From the NCBI RefSeq assembly GCF_001720485.1, contig NZ_CP017114.1, positions 1,426,001-1,490,000 of the forward strand: DNA of 64,000 nucleotides. Reading direction: 5' to 3'. The position numbers and the translations under genes were made by a program. Source of the DNA: Cobetia marina (GTDB taxonomy: Bacteria; Pseudomonadota; Gammaproteobacteria; Pseudomonadales; Halomonadaceae). Of the stretch, positions 41,816-49,945 are shown one piece after another (the stretch's first letter is position 1; each line of letters begins with the position of its first letter). The notes below the pieces were generated by a model. It was given only the letters and a program-made list of their open reading frames with translations. It ran no database searches and had not been told where the DNA came from.

Positions 41816-42439
41816 TCAGAAAGGATACTGCGCCAGAAATTGCTGCGCGGCGGCGGCGGGGTCCTCGGCACAACACAGCGCCGAGACCACGGCGAGGCCG
41901 TCAGTGCCGCTGCTCATGACGTCTCCCGCATTGGCCAGCGAGATACCGCCGATGGCCACCGTCGGCAGCGGGCTTGAGCGCACCAGCTGGGTGAGTCCTT
42001 CGATGCCCAGCGGTGCGGCGTGATCGGGCTTGGTCGCGGTGGCATAGACCGGGCCGAGGCCGAGGTAGTCGATGCGCTCGACATCGACGGCCTTGAGCTG
42101 CTCAAGCGTCTGGACCGACAGGCCGATCAAGGCATCCTCGCCCAGACGGCGACGCGCCTCGACCGGGTCGCCATCGCTCTGGCCGATGTGCAGGCCATCG
42201 GCGCCACTGGCCAGCGCGACCTCGATGCGGTCATTGATGATCAGCGGCACCTCGTACTCGTCCAGCAGCGCCTTGAGGCGGATGGCCTGGGCGATCATCT
42301 CCTCGTCGCTGGCGTGCTTGTCGCGCAGCTGCACGACACTGACGCCGCCGCGCACGGCGGCCATCACGGTGGCTTCCAGGCCGCGCTCGGCGCACAGCGC
42401 GGGGTCGGTGACCAGGTAAAGGGATAGATCAAGTGACAT
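41816..42439 (-). CDS. thiE: Thiamine-phosphate synthase
   Basis: Joins 4-amino-5-hydroxymethyl-2-methylpyrimidine pyrophosphate and thiazole phosphate to thiamine phosphate. The 207-residue TIM barrel is the normal length. SLYLVTDPALCAERGLEATVMAAVRGGVSVVQLRDKHASDEE is the classic opening (VQLRDK binds pyrophosphate). LIINDRIEVALASGADGLHIGQSDGD and YLGLGPVYATATKPDHAAPLG follow, with VAIGGISLANAGDV at the phosphate site. It overlaps the start-side end of thiM by 11 bases, so the two are one minus-strand operon. Confidence 0.96.
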   Translation of the reverse strand: MSLDLSLYLVTDPALCAERGLEATVMAAVRGGVSVVQLRDKHASDEEMIAQAIRLKALLDEYEVPLIINDRIEVALASGADGLHIGQSDGDPVEARRRLGEDALIGLSVQTLEQLKAVDVERIDYLGLGPVYATATKPDHAAPLGIEGLTQLVRSSPLPTVAIGGISLANAGDVMSSGTDGLAVVSALCCAEDPAAAAQQFLAQYPF

Positions 42440-43268
42440 CGGTCAGCTCCAGACGAGAGGCAAGCAGGGTGGAATCGGCGTCGAGAGTATACAGGGCATC
42501 CAGGAAGCGTGGCACGAAGCTGCCCGGGCCCTCTACTGACTGGCCCGCCGTCTCACCGGCTTCGGCGTAGCAGGCCAGCGCGGCGGCGGTGGCCTGCAAG
42601 GTGTCGTCATGTCCGTCGAGTGAGGCGGCGAGGAAGGCGGCGACCACGCTGCTCAGTGCGCAGCCCATGGCGGTGACGCGGCCCATCAGCGCATGGCCGC
42701 CCTGAATCGTGATTTGCCGCTGGCCATCGGTGACGACATCGACGTGGCCGGTCATCGCCACCACGCAGTTCTGCGTGCGCGCCAGGGCGACCGCGGCCCG
42801 GCTGGCGCGCTCCAGCGCATCCTCACCGTCATCGCCGCTGTCCACGCCACGGCCCTGATTCATCTCGCCGGCCAGCGCCAGCACTTCGGAGGCATTGGCA
42901 CGTATCACGCTGGGGCGATATTCCAGCAGCGCGCGGCACGCGTACTGGCGCAGGCTGGAGGCGCCGATGCCGACGGGGTCCAGCACCCAGGGTTTGCCAT
43001 CGCGGTGGGCGCACATCGCCGCCAGCTGCATGGCCTCGATCCAGCTGGGCGACAGGGTGCCGATATTGATCGACAGCGCCGCACTGATGGCGGAGATCTC
43101 CTGGATCTCCTGCTGCGCATGCGCCATCAGCGGCGAGGCCCCGATGGCCAGCAGGGTATTGGCGGTCGGGGTCATGGCGACATGGTTGGTGATGTTGTGC
43201 ACCAGCGGGGTGGTCTGACGCAGACGGCGCAACGCGTTGCCGGGGGAGTGGGATGGCGATGTCATCAT
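42429..43268 (-). CDS. thiM: Hydroxyethylthiazole kinase
   Basis: Salvage kinase that phosphorylates 4-methyl-5-(2-hydroxyethyl)thiazole for ThiE. 279 residues from the ATG at 43268 (an ATG-ATG pair; the longer frame reads upstream promoter DNA). Motifs: TPLVHNITNHVAMTPTANTLLAIGASPLMAHA, KPWVLDPVGIGASSLR, VIRANASEVLALAG, and near the end TAMGCALSSVVAAFLA, where the family has the GCxxS/A phosphoryl-transfer loop. No TPP riboswitch is visible upstream. The two genes alone imply salvage rather than de novo thiazole synthesis. Confidence 0.95.
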   Translation of the reverse strand: MMTSPSHSPGNALRRLRQTTPLVHNITNHVAMTPTANTLLAIGASPLMAHAQQEIQEISAISAALSINIGTLSPSWIEAMQLAAMCAHRDGKPWVLDPVGIGASSLRQYACRALLEYRPSVIRANASEVLALAGEMNQGRGVDSGDDGEDALERASRAAVALARTQNCVVAMTGHVDVVTDGQRQITIQGGHALMGRVTAMGCALSSVVAAFLAASLDGHDDTLQATAAALACYAEAGETAGQSVEGPGSFVPRFLDALYTLDADSTLLASRLELTDVT

Positions 43269-43464
43269 GGAAGCTCGTGGTGAAAGACAGGGAAGACGCT
43301 GTGAGTCGAGGGTAAGAGCTTGCGCTGCAAGGTCAAGCGACGACCGTCGTGAGCGTGTGGCTGACCCGGTAGTCATCGAAAGTCGCGCAAAGGGTAATAA
43401 ATAACATCATGGTTCTATAAACCTTGACGACAAGTCCATAAGATACAGGGTCTTACGGTCTTTT

Positions 43465-44739
43465 GTGTACGAGTCATCAGTCAAGGGTCATGCAGTGATA
43501 CGCACAGGTCATCGCGGTAGCGTCAGCAATTCGAGCAGCAGTCACTCAAATATCGCTAGCAACAGCAGCACGAGTAGCATCAGCAAGAACACGCGCGGCC
43601 GGCAGCCCTCTGATGGCTCTCGGCTTGAGCGGATTGTCAGGCGGGTGGTGACGGCGCTGGCAGTCCCCGTGCTGTTGGGCGCTGCGGCCACCAGTCAGGC
43701 GAATGCGGTGATTGCCAGCTGGAATCTGAAGCATGCCGGCTGGAACAACGGCAAGCATCTCGAGCAGGTCGCGGCGGTGGCCAGCCACATGGATCTGATC
43801 GGCCTGCAGGAGGTGATGAAGGAGGAGGTCGTCAGCGAGCTCGAGCAGCAGCTGGAGGCCCTGACCGGCGACGAGTGGGACAGCCTGGTCAGTCATGCGG
43901 TGGGGCGCAGCACCTATACCGAGCGCTACGCCTATCTGTATCGCGACAAGACGATCGCCTATCAGGGCGGGGCTACCGTCTATCTCGATCCCGAGGATGT
44001 GTTCTCGCGCGAGCCGCTGCTCGCCACCTTCGTCGAGAAGGACACTGGGCGGGCCTTCAGCGCCGCCAACGTGCACATCGTCTATGGCGACAGCAAGGCG
44101 GATCGCTCGCCGGAAATCCGCGCGCTGGCGGATATCTATGACCTGATGAAGGAAATCTCGCCCGGCACTCCGGCGATCATCATGGGCGACTTCAACATGG
44201 CACCGACCGAGCCTGCGTGGGGAGATCTGCGTACCCTCGGCCTGCGCCCGTTGATCACCGAGGGTGCGACGACGCTCTCCAAGACCGATGGCCGCTATGC
44301 CTCGCTCTACGACAACATCTGGTATGTGCCGAGCGAATGGCCCAAGGCCAATGGCGATGTGTTCCGCTTCCCGGACTATCTGGGCATCAGTCATGAGACA
44401 GCGCGTGCCGATGTCTCGGACCACGCCCCGATCTATCTGTCGGTGACCGGCGAGACACTGGCGTTGCTACCGCTGGAGGGTGGCCAGCCGCAGGCAGCCG
44501 GGGCAGAGGTCGCCTCCCGCAGGGCGTCAAAGACCTCCAGCTCGGCGAGTCAGACCTGCATCGACCTCAACACCGCCAACGCCGACCAGCTGGATCAGCT
44601 GCCCAATATCGGGCCGGCGCGTGCCGCAGACATCATCCGTCAGCGTCCGTGGAGTTCCAGTGGTCAACTGACCCGCATCAGTGGCATCGGCCAGGGCACG
44701 CTCAGCGAGATCGTCGCCAGTGGGCTACTGTGCAGCTGA
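43465..44739 (+). CDS. Secreted EEP-family nuclease with C-terminal helix-hairpin-helix
   Basis: 424 residues from a GTG at 43465; a GTG ten codons later is an alternative. A Ser/Asn-rich, unusual N-terminus (residues ~18-45) precedes a signal peptide, RIVRRVVTALAVPVLLGAAATSQANA. The endonuclease/exonuclease/phosphatase domain has VIASWNLKHAGWNN, DLIGLQEVMKEE, ANVHIVYGD, AIIMGDFNMAPTEPAW and VSDHAPI at its end (metal-binding Glu, Asp-Phe-Asn, Asp-His). Residues ~365-424 add a ComEA-type helix-hairpin-helix (CIDLNTANADQLDQLPNIGPARAADII), a DNA-binding module. An extracellular DNase for nutrient or biofilm DNA is the simplest reading. Confidence 0.85.
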   Translation: MYESSVKGHAVIRTGHRGSVSNSSSSHSNIASNSSTSSISKNTRGRQPSDGSRLERIVRRVVTALAVPVLLGAAATSQANAVIASWNLKHAGWNNGKHLEQVAAVASHMDLIGLQEVMKEEVVSELEQQLEALTGDEWDSLVSHAVGRSTYTERYAYLYRDKTIAYQGGATVYLDPEDVFSREPLLATFVEKDTGRAFSAANVHIVYGDSKADRSPEIRALADIYDLMKEISPGTPAIIMGDFNMAPTEPAWGDLRTLGLRPLITEGATTLSKTDGRYASLYDNIWYVPSEWPKANGDVFRFPDYLGISHETARADVSDHAPIYLSVTGETLALLPLEGGQPQAAGAEVASRRASKTSSSASQTCIDLNTANADQLDQLPNIGPARAADIIRQRPWSSSGQLTRISGIGQGTLSEIVASGLLCS

Positions 44740-44816
44740 GCTTTTTTCAGAACTGGCCTGTTCCGAACTGATCAGGCCTGAGCCTGAAGGGGCATCGGCC
44801 CCGGTCACACGAAAAT

Positions 44817-44861
44817 GACGAAGCCAGCCATCACGCAATCCAGGTGATGGCTGGCTTCGTC
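44817..44861. terminator. Terminator hairpin between nuclease and hydrolase genes
   Basis: An 18-base perfect inverted repeat (GACGAAGCCAGCCATCAC and its complement) with a 9-base loop, between two convergent genes. On the minus strand it is followed by ATTTTCG, a short U-run, so it best serves the dienelactone hydrolase gene. It probably also stops the nuclease transcript. Confidence 0.82.
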
Positions 44862-44901
44862 GTATTGAGGCTGGTGGCAGTTTCCCCGGTGCCGCCTGAG
44901 G

Positions 44902-45789
44902 TCAGCTCAGATACTTCTCGAACCAGGCAAGGGTTCTGTCCCAGGCGAGCTTGGCGGCCTGTTCGTCATAGCGTGGGGTCGAGTCGTTGTGGAATCCGTG
45001 GTGGGTGCCGGGGTAGAGGTAGGCCTCGTAGGTCTTGTCGTGTTCCTTCAGCGCGGCTTCATAGGCGGGCCAGCCAGCGTTGACGCGCTCGTCATGCTCG
45101 GCGTAATGCAAGAGCAGCGGCGCCTGGATGGCGGCGACTTCCTCGGCGCGTGGCTGGCGGCCATAGAACGGCACGGCGCAGGCCAGTTCCGGATAGGCGA
45201 CGGCGGCTGCATTGGAGACGCCCCCGCCGTAGCAGAAGCCGGTGATGCCGATCTTGCCGGTGGTGCGATTCTCGGCCATCAGGTAATCGATGGCGGCAAA
45301 GAAGTCGTTCATCAGCTTTTCCGGGTCTACCTGTGCCTGCAGCTCCTTGCCTCTGGGGTCGTTGCCGGGATAGCCGCCCACCGAACTGAGGCCATCCGGC
45401 GCCAGCGCGACATAGCCGGCCTTGGCCACACGCCGCGCGACATCCTCGATATAGGGGTTCAGGCCGCGGTTCTCGTGCACCACCACCACGCCGGGCAACG
45501 GCCCGCTGGCATTGGCCGGTGTCACTCGATAGGCGCGCACCTCGCCGTGGCCTTCGGGAGAGGGGTAGGTGATGTACTCGGCCACGATGTCGGGGTCGGT
45601 GAACTCGACCTGTGAGGCCAGCGCGTAGTTCGGGCTTAGGCTGGCCAGTATCGAGGTGGCCGTCATGCCCGCGACGGCAAAGGCTGCCGCGCGATCCAGA
45701 AACTGGCGGCGGGTGATCTGGCCATGCACATAGCCGTCATACAGCTCCAGCAACTCGGGGGCAAAATCCTTTGCGGTCAGGCGGGTCAT
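44902..45789 (-). CDS. Dienelactone hydrolase family protein, Tat-exported
   Basis: 295-residue alpha/beta hydrolase. It has a twin-arginine signal, RRQFLDRAAAFAVAG, from residue 27, followed by a hydrophobic stretch and ALA, so export to the periplasm is likely. The DLH fold follows: PGVVVVHENRGLNPYIEDVARRVAKAGYVALAPDGLSS near 92, then the nucleophile elbow GITGFCYGGGVSNA (Cys in place of Ser, as in classical DLH), and the final catalytic His in YPGTHHGFHND. True substrates of exported DLH proteins are generally unknown. An AGGAGT ribosome site precedes the ATG. Confidence 0.9.
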   Translation of the reverse strand: MTRLTAKDFAPELLELYDGYVHGQITRRQFLDRAAAFAVAGMTATSILASLSPNYALASQVEFTDPDIVAEYITYPSPEGHGEVRAYRVTPANASGPLPGVVVVHENRGLNPYIEDVARRVAKAGYVALAPDGLSSVGGYPGNDPRGKELQAQVDPEKLMNDFFAAIDYLMAENRTTGKIGITGFCYGGGVSNAAAVAYPELACAVPFYGRQPRAEEVAAIQAPLLLHYAEHDERVNAGWPAYEAALKEHDKTYEAYLYPGTHHGFHNDSTPRYDEQAAKLAWDRTLAWFEKYLS

Positions 45790-46009
45790 GTCAGACTCCT
45801 GTGATCAAGGGAATTCTGAACATAGCAACCCTGAGGTGACGCCACCATGTCAGCGCGAGTCTTTTTGTCGGATAGGCGAAGGGAGGCTGAATTCGGCATT
45901 CTTCCTGTACTACGCTCACCAGAGCGGTGGCCAATCGCTTGAGGCAAGCGGCGGGTGAGCGGTGAGCCGCCTAAGAAGCGTGCTCAAGACGTCTGACGTG
46001 GAGGCCAGC

Positions 46010-46186
46010 ATGACAGAGGCGGAGTATCAGAGATTGCGCTGGAGAAGCATCGCGCTCACCAATGCCCAGTTGGTGTCGGCCGGTCTGGCGGTGGTGAATC
46101 TGTTTCGCGGCGATTTCGCCTCGGTGGTGGTGCTCGTCGGGGTCTGCTGGGTGCTTGGCTGGTTCAAGCCCCGCTGGGATGTCTAG
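46010..46186 (+). CDS. Small inner-membrane protein, unknown
   Basis: 58 residues from the ATG at 46010, with GGAGGC just upstream; a GTG at 45962 would add 16 residues. MTEAEYQRLRWRSIALTNAQLVSAGLAVVNLF is followed by a hydrophobic stretch, FASVVVLVGVCWVLGWFKPRWDV. It appears to have one or two short membrane segments and a cytoplasmic N-terminus. I do not recognise a family. It is flanked by promoter-like gaps and seems to be a single-gene unit. Confidence 0.6.
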   Translation: MTEAEYQRLRWRSIALTNAQLVSAGLAVVNLFRGDFASVVVLVGVCWVLGWFKPRWDV

Positions 46187-46367
46187 CGTCGATGGCGGGC
46201 CTATCGCGCCAGTTGCGGATGGATATTCATGAAAGTGGAACTTATTGTATGGAAAAGTGATGTTTGATGGCGGATGATGGCGGAGCAGGCCGAGAGATTG
46301 CTCTGACTTGCCTTCATTTCCGTGCCATCGCCATGGCGCGCTGCACGACGTTTCTCAAGGAGGCCAC

Positions 46368-46781
46368 ATGTCCAGGACACGCATGGTGACCCAGTTCGGT
46401 ATGGGCACTTCCATTCGCAGCCAGAACTACACCGAGGCGGCGGCCCGCGGGATTCGTGATGCCCTGTGGCACAACTCCCTGAATGTGGCGGATGCCTTCG
46501 GCTTTCCCAAGGAGGCGATGCTGATCGAGGTCGAGATCGGCGTGCAGCAGCCCGACAAGGTCGACAGTGACGCCCTGCTGGGGATCTTTCCCTATGGCCA
46601 GCCCAGCGTGAAGGTGGTCAAGGGCGGGTTAGACGTGGCCAAGCCGGATGGTAGCGGGGTGAGCGTGATCGCCAATGTCGCCCTCATCGTGTCGTTTGAC
46701 ATGCTGGCGAGCGGTACCGACATGCCGGAGCGCCCTCAGGCTTCGCGACAGACCCGCCATCCGTCAGGAGGTCAGGCATGA
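46368..46781 (+). CDS. Lin0512 family protein (first copy)
   Basis: 137 residues from the ATG at 46368, preceded by AAGGAGG. FGMGTSIRSQNYTEAAARGIRDALWHNSLNVADAFGFPKEAMLIEVEIGVQQPDKVD and the following VVKGGLDVAKPDGSGVSVIANVAL match the Lin0512 family, whose function is not established. Its stop overlaps the second copy by 4 bases (ATGA), and the two share a common layout (GTGxxxxxxxYTxAAxRxxxDALxHxS). The short Ser/Arg/His-rich tail is unique to this copy. The pair may form a hetero-oligomer. Confidence 0.85.
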   Translation: MSRTRMVTQFGMGTSIRSQNYTEAAARGIRDALWHNSLNVADAFGFPKEAMLIEVEIGVQQPDKVDSDALLGIFPYGQPSVKVVKGGLDVAKPDGSGVSVIANVALIVSFDMLASGTDMPERPQASRQTRHPSGGQA

Positions 46782-47155
46782 GCGAGCAGCGCATCATTCT
46801 CGAGATGGGCACCGGCAATGATCTCTACGGAGAGGACTACACCAAGGCCGCCTGCCGCGCAGTGCAGGATGCCCTGCATCATTCCTCCATCGTGCTGTTT
46901 CAGTCCCTGGGCATCGACCATCGTCAGATGCGTGTCGAGGTCACCATCGGCGTACAGACACCGGAGGCCGTGGATGTGGATGCCGTGACACGCGAGTTGC
47001 CACGCGGGCGCGCCGAGGTCACGGTGGTGCACGGTGGGCTGAATGTGCATGATGAGGCCAATGGCCAGACCCATGTCATCGCCTCGGCCGCCATCGCGGC
47101 AATGCTGGAGATCGAGCACGACGACTGGCAGCTGTGCTCGCCATCGTCTGGATAG
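46778..47155 (+). CDS. Lin0512 family protein (second copy)
   Basis: 125 residues. LEMGTGNDLYGEDYTKAACRAVQDALHHSSIVLFQSLGIDHRQMRVEVTIGVQTPEAVD and VTVVHGGLNVHDEANGQTHVIASAAIAAMLEI align with the copy just upstream, at clearly less than full identity, so this is an old duplication. The start overlaps the stop of the first copy, so both are made from one message. Family function is unknown. Confidence 0.85.
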   Translation: MSEQRIILEMGTGNDLYGEDYTKAACRAVQDALHHSSIVLFQSLGIDHRQMRVEVTIGVQTPEAVDVDAVTRELPRGRAEVTVVHGGLNVHDEANGQTHVIASAAIAAMLEIEHDDWQLCSPSSG

Positions 47156-47228
47156 TCCGGAGTGTCCAGGCAGGCCGTCTTGTCTTGCCGGCTGGCCGGC
47201 CATCGCGTCCGGGAGCGAGTCCCTTGGA

Positions 47229-48260
47229 TCAGGAGGCGTCCCGAGTGGTGACGTGAGTGATCACCGACATGCCGATGCGCACCTTGTCGAAGTCGGGTTG
47301 ATCGGGGTCAAACGCGATCTTGACCGGCATGCGCTGGGTGATCTTGGTGAAGTTGCCGGTGGCGTTCTCGCTGGCCACTGCCGAGAAGGCGTTGCTGGAG
47401 GCCGGTGCGATGCTCTCGACATGACCGTGGAAGGTCTTGCCCGGCAGGCTGTCCAGCGTCATCTCTACCGGCTGGCCCGGCGCCATCTCGGCCATCTGGG
47501 TCTCGAGATAGTTGGCGACCACGTAGGCTTCCTTGTGTGGCACGATGGCCAGCAGCGAGGAGCCCGGCTGCACGTACGCACCGACACGCAATGAGCGCTG
47601 GGTGACGATGCCATCCTTGGGGGCGCGGATGGTGGTGTAATCGACGTTCAGCGCTGCCTGCTCAAGCGTGGCGCGCGAGCGCTCGACCTCGGCGCGGGCC
47701 TCGACGCGTTGAGCCTGCAGGACACCGATCTGTTTCTCGGCCGAGCGCTGAGCGGCCTGATACTGCACGAGTCGTGCCTCCCAGATGCCCTGTTCCTCAT
47801 CGGCCTTTTCCTTGTCCTGCTGGGAGGCGGCATTGGTCATGCGCAGGCTGCGATAGCGTTTGGCATCATTGCGTGCGTAACGCAGTGACGCCTCGGTCGC
47901 CTTCACTTCGGCGAGGGCTTGCTGCACCACCGCGCGCTGACGTTCGATGTTGGCGTCCAGATCTCCTACCGCCGCCTGACTGGCGGCGAGATCCGCCTGG
48001 GCGGAATGCAGGGAGGCCTGGTAATCACGGTCGTCCAGCGTGGCCAGTATCTGCCCCTCGTGAACCACCTGGTTGTCTTCCACCCGTACCGTGTCGATCT
48101 GGCCGGCCACCCGTGGGGTGACCATCACGCTATCGGCACGCACGTAGGCGTTGTTGGTGGCCTCGCGGCCATCGTGACCCTTCCAGTAGAGCGCTGCATA
48201 GAGAATCAGCAGCAGCAGGGCCAGTCCGCTCAGCAGCAGAGTCGTGCGTGTCTTGTTCAT
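47229..48260 (-). CDS. HlyD/EmrA-type membrane fusion protein
   Basis: Periplasmic adaptor of a tripartite drug efflux pump. 343 residues from the ATG at 48260. One N-terminal membrane anchor (LLLSGLALLLLILYAALYW) is followed by DNAYVRADSVMV-like TNNAYVRADSVMVTPRVAGQIDTVRVEDNQVVHEGQILATLDDRDY (lipoyl-like half). A long alpha-hairpin coiled coil spans about residues 80-190, then VDYTTIRAPKDGIVTQRSLRVGAYVQPGSSLLAIVP. This is the typical EmrA layout. It begins 22 bases after the MFS gene on the same strand. The outer-membrane partner is not in the window. Confidence 0.92.
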   Translation of the reverse strand: MNKTRTTLLLSGLALLLLILYAALYWKGHDGREATNNAYVRADSVMVTPRVAGQIDTVRVEDNQVVHEGQILATLDDRDYQASLHSAQADLAASQAAVGDLDANIERQRAVVQQALAEVKATEASLRYARNDAKRYRSLRMTNAASQQDKEKADEEQGIWEARLVQYQAAQRSAEKQIGVLQAQRVEARAEVERSRATLEQAALNVDYTTIRAPKDGIVTQRSLRVGAYVQPGSSLLAIVPHKEAYVVANYLETQMAEMAPGQPVEMTLDSLPGKTFHGHVESIAPASSNAFSAVASENATGNFTKITQRMPVKIAFDPDQPDFDKVRIGMSVITHVTTRDAS

Positions 48261-48282
48261 GGCAGTATCGTGTTCTCGCTTT

Positions 48283-49821
48283 TCAGGTCGCAGGAGAGTG
48301 GGTGTGCTGGCGGACGGCAGGTGCCGGTTGCGGCGGGTAGGCGCGCACCGGCAACACCATGACCAGCACCAGCAGGGCCACCACGAAGGGAATGATGGCG
48401 AGGTAGGCATCCGCGTAGCTCATCACCGCGGCCTGCTCGGAGAGGCGCGTGGCGATATCGCGCGCGGCGTCCAGCGGGATGAGGCCGGCAGGCTGATTGC
48501 CCTGCAGGCCCAGCGCCTCGCTCAGGCGGGTCGAATGCAGGGCATCACGCTGGACGATGAAGCTGCCATAGACGGTGGCGGCCACCACCGTGAACAGCGC
48601 CCGCAGCGAGTTGACCATCGCGGTGGCAAAGGGGCCGTCCAGCGGACTGATGGCGCCGGTGGCATTCATCAAGAGCGGCACGACCACCATCGGTTGGCCC
48701 AGGGTATTGAGCACCTCGATGAGCAGGAAGTTGTCACGGTTCCAGTCGCTGGTGAGCTGCGAGCCCAGCAGGCAGCTGATCAGGATCAACACCAGGCCCG
48801 TGGCCATCACATAGCGGCTGTCGATGCTCCTGCGGTTGATCAGTGTCGCCACCAGCGGTGCCAGCACGAGCTGCGGCAGAGCCATGGTCAGCATCACCGG
48901 GAACAGCTGCATGGGGCGATAGCCCTGTACCTCGCCCAGGAAGGCGGCGGGAATGGTGCCGGCGGCCAGGGTCAGGAACATGAAGGTACACAGGGTGAGA
49001 ATGCCGAAGGCGAAGTTGCGATGGGCCAGGAGCTGCAGCTTGTAGAGCGGCAACGGGTGGAACCATTCATGGATCAGGAAGGCGGCGAAGGCCAGTCCGC
49101 CCGTGCCCAGCAGGGCGATGATCACGGGGGAGTTGCCCCAGTCGAGACGCTCGCCCTGGGTCATGCCGGCCACCAGAGCACAGAGACCGGTGACGCCAAG
49201 CAGGGCGCCGAGCCAGTCGAACTGCTTGAGGCGCTCCAGCTTGAGCGGGTCCTGTGGCAGTCCCCAGGACACCAGCGCCGCCGCGATGAGACACATCGGC
49301 GCGGTTTCCCAGAACACCAGATTCCAGTCGCCCAGGTCGCCATAGAGCGCGGCCAGCGGTGCCGACAGATAAGGGCCGAAGGTGGCCGTCATCGCATAGG
49401 CCGACAGGCCATAGAGCTTGCTGTGCCACGGCAGAAAGCGCAGCGCCGACATCATCAGCAGCGGCAGGATGCTGCCGGATGCCAGCCCCTGGGCAACGCG
49501 CAGCCCCGCCATCAACGGGAAGCTGTCGGCCAGTGGCACCAGAAGCGAGAACACTGCCAGTGACAGGCAGGCACCGATGGCGAAGCGGCGCAGGCTGAAG
49601 GTGACGGCCAACCAGCCGGCCAGCAGCATCATCGAGACTTCAGCGGCGCTGTAGAGGGTGGTCAGCCAACTGCCTTCATCATGGGAAAAGCCGAAATGAC
49701 CGATCACATCCGTCAGCACCGTCTGAGTGACTCGCTCGCCGACACCGGACATCAGCGAGGCGAGCAGGATACCCACGAGGCCGAGAGCGATTCGTAGATT
49801 GAAGGGTTGAGCAGCAGCCAC
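48283..49821 (-). CDS. MFS drug exporter, DHA2 family (EmrB-like)
   Basis: Proton-coupled exporter with 14 predicted membrane segments, the partner of the EmrA-like gene after it. There is no ATG near the natural N-terminus. I use the GTG at 49821, giving 512 residues, the length of E. coli EmrB. GTG at 49890 also reads in frame but lies within the operator. Motifs: FGFSHDEGSWLTTLYSAAEVSMMLLAGWLAVTFSLRRFAIGAC, RVAQGLASGSILPL and SALRALFTVVAATVYGSFI. The substrate cannot be told; the neighbour is an IclR regulator. Confidence 0.88.
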   Translation of the reverse strand: MAAAQPFNLRIALGLVGILLASLMSGVGERVTQTVLTDVIGHFGFSHDEGSWLTTLYSAAEVSMMLLAGWLAVTFSLRRFAIGACLSLAVFSLLVPLADSFPLMAGLRVAQGLASGSILPLLMMSALRFLPWHSKLYGLSAYAMTATFGPYLSAPLAALYGDLGDWNLVFWETAPMCLIAAALVSWGLPQDPLKLERLKQFDWLGALLGVTGLCALVAGMTQGERLDWGNSPVIIALLGTGGLAFAAFLIHEWFHPLPLYKLQLLAHRNFAFGILTLCTFMFLTLAAGTIPAAFLGEVQGYRPMQLFPVMLTMALPQLVLAPLVATLINRRSIDSRYVMATGLVLILISCLLGSQLTSDWNRDNFLLIEVLNTLGQPMVVVPLLMNATGAISPLDGPFATAMVNSLRALFTVVAATVYGSFIVQRDALHSTRLSEALGLQGNQPAGLIPLDAARDIATRLSEQAAVMSYADAYLAIIPFVVALLVLVMVLPVRAYPPQPAPAVRQHTHSPAT

Positions 49822-49883
49822 TGGCAGGTTCTCGCGTCTGACGGAAAGGGCAGGAAGATATCGCGGTGGGTGTTTCGTTATGC

Positions 49884-49896
49884 GGTACACTGTACC
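49884..49896. promoter_or_regulatory. Palindromic operator candidate, EmrAB/IclR intergenic
   Basis: GGTACACTGTACC is a perfect 6+1+6 palindrome in the divergent gap between the MFS gene and the IclR regulator. Palindromes of about this length with GGTAC/GTACC halves are typical IclR-family sites. It lies 50-60 bases before the regulator start, where it could repress both promoters. Confidence 0.65.
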
Positions 49897-49945
49897 ATTC
49901 AGTGGTTTTGTTGAGCAAGTAGTTAGCTTGTTAAGGAGATGTGAC

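Noticed and set aside
43269-43464. Possible TPP riboswitch upstream of thiM
   Set aside because: No THI-box core (CTGAGA or the ACCTGA region) was found on the minus strand in this gap.
43513-43524. CGCGGTAGCGTC, close to ops
   Set aside because: Two end mismatches and it lies within the nuclease coding region, not ahead of a long operon.
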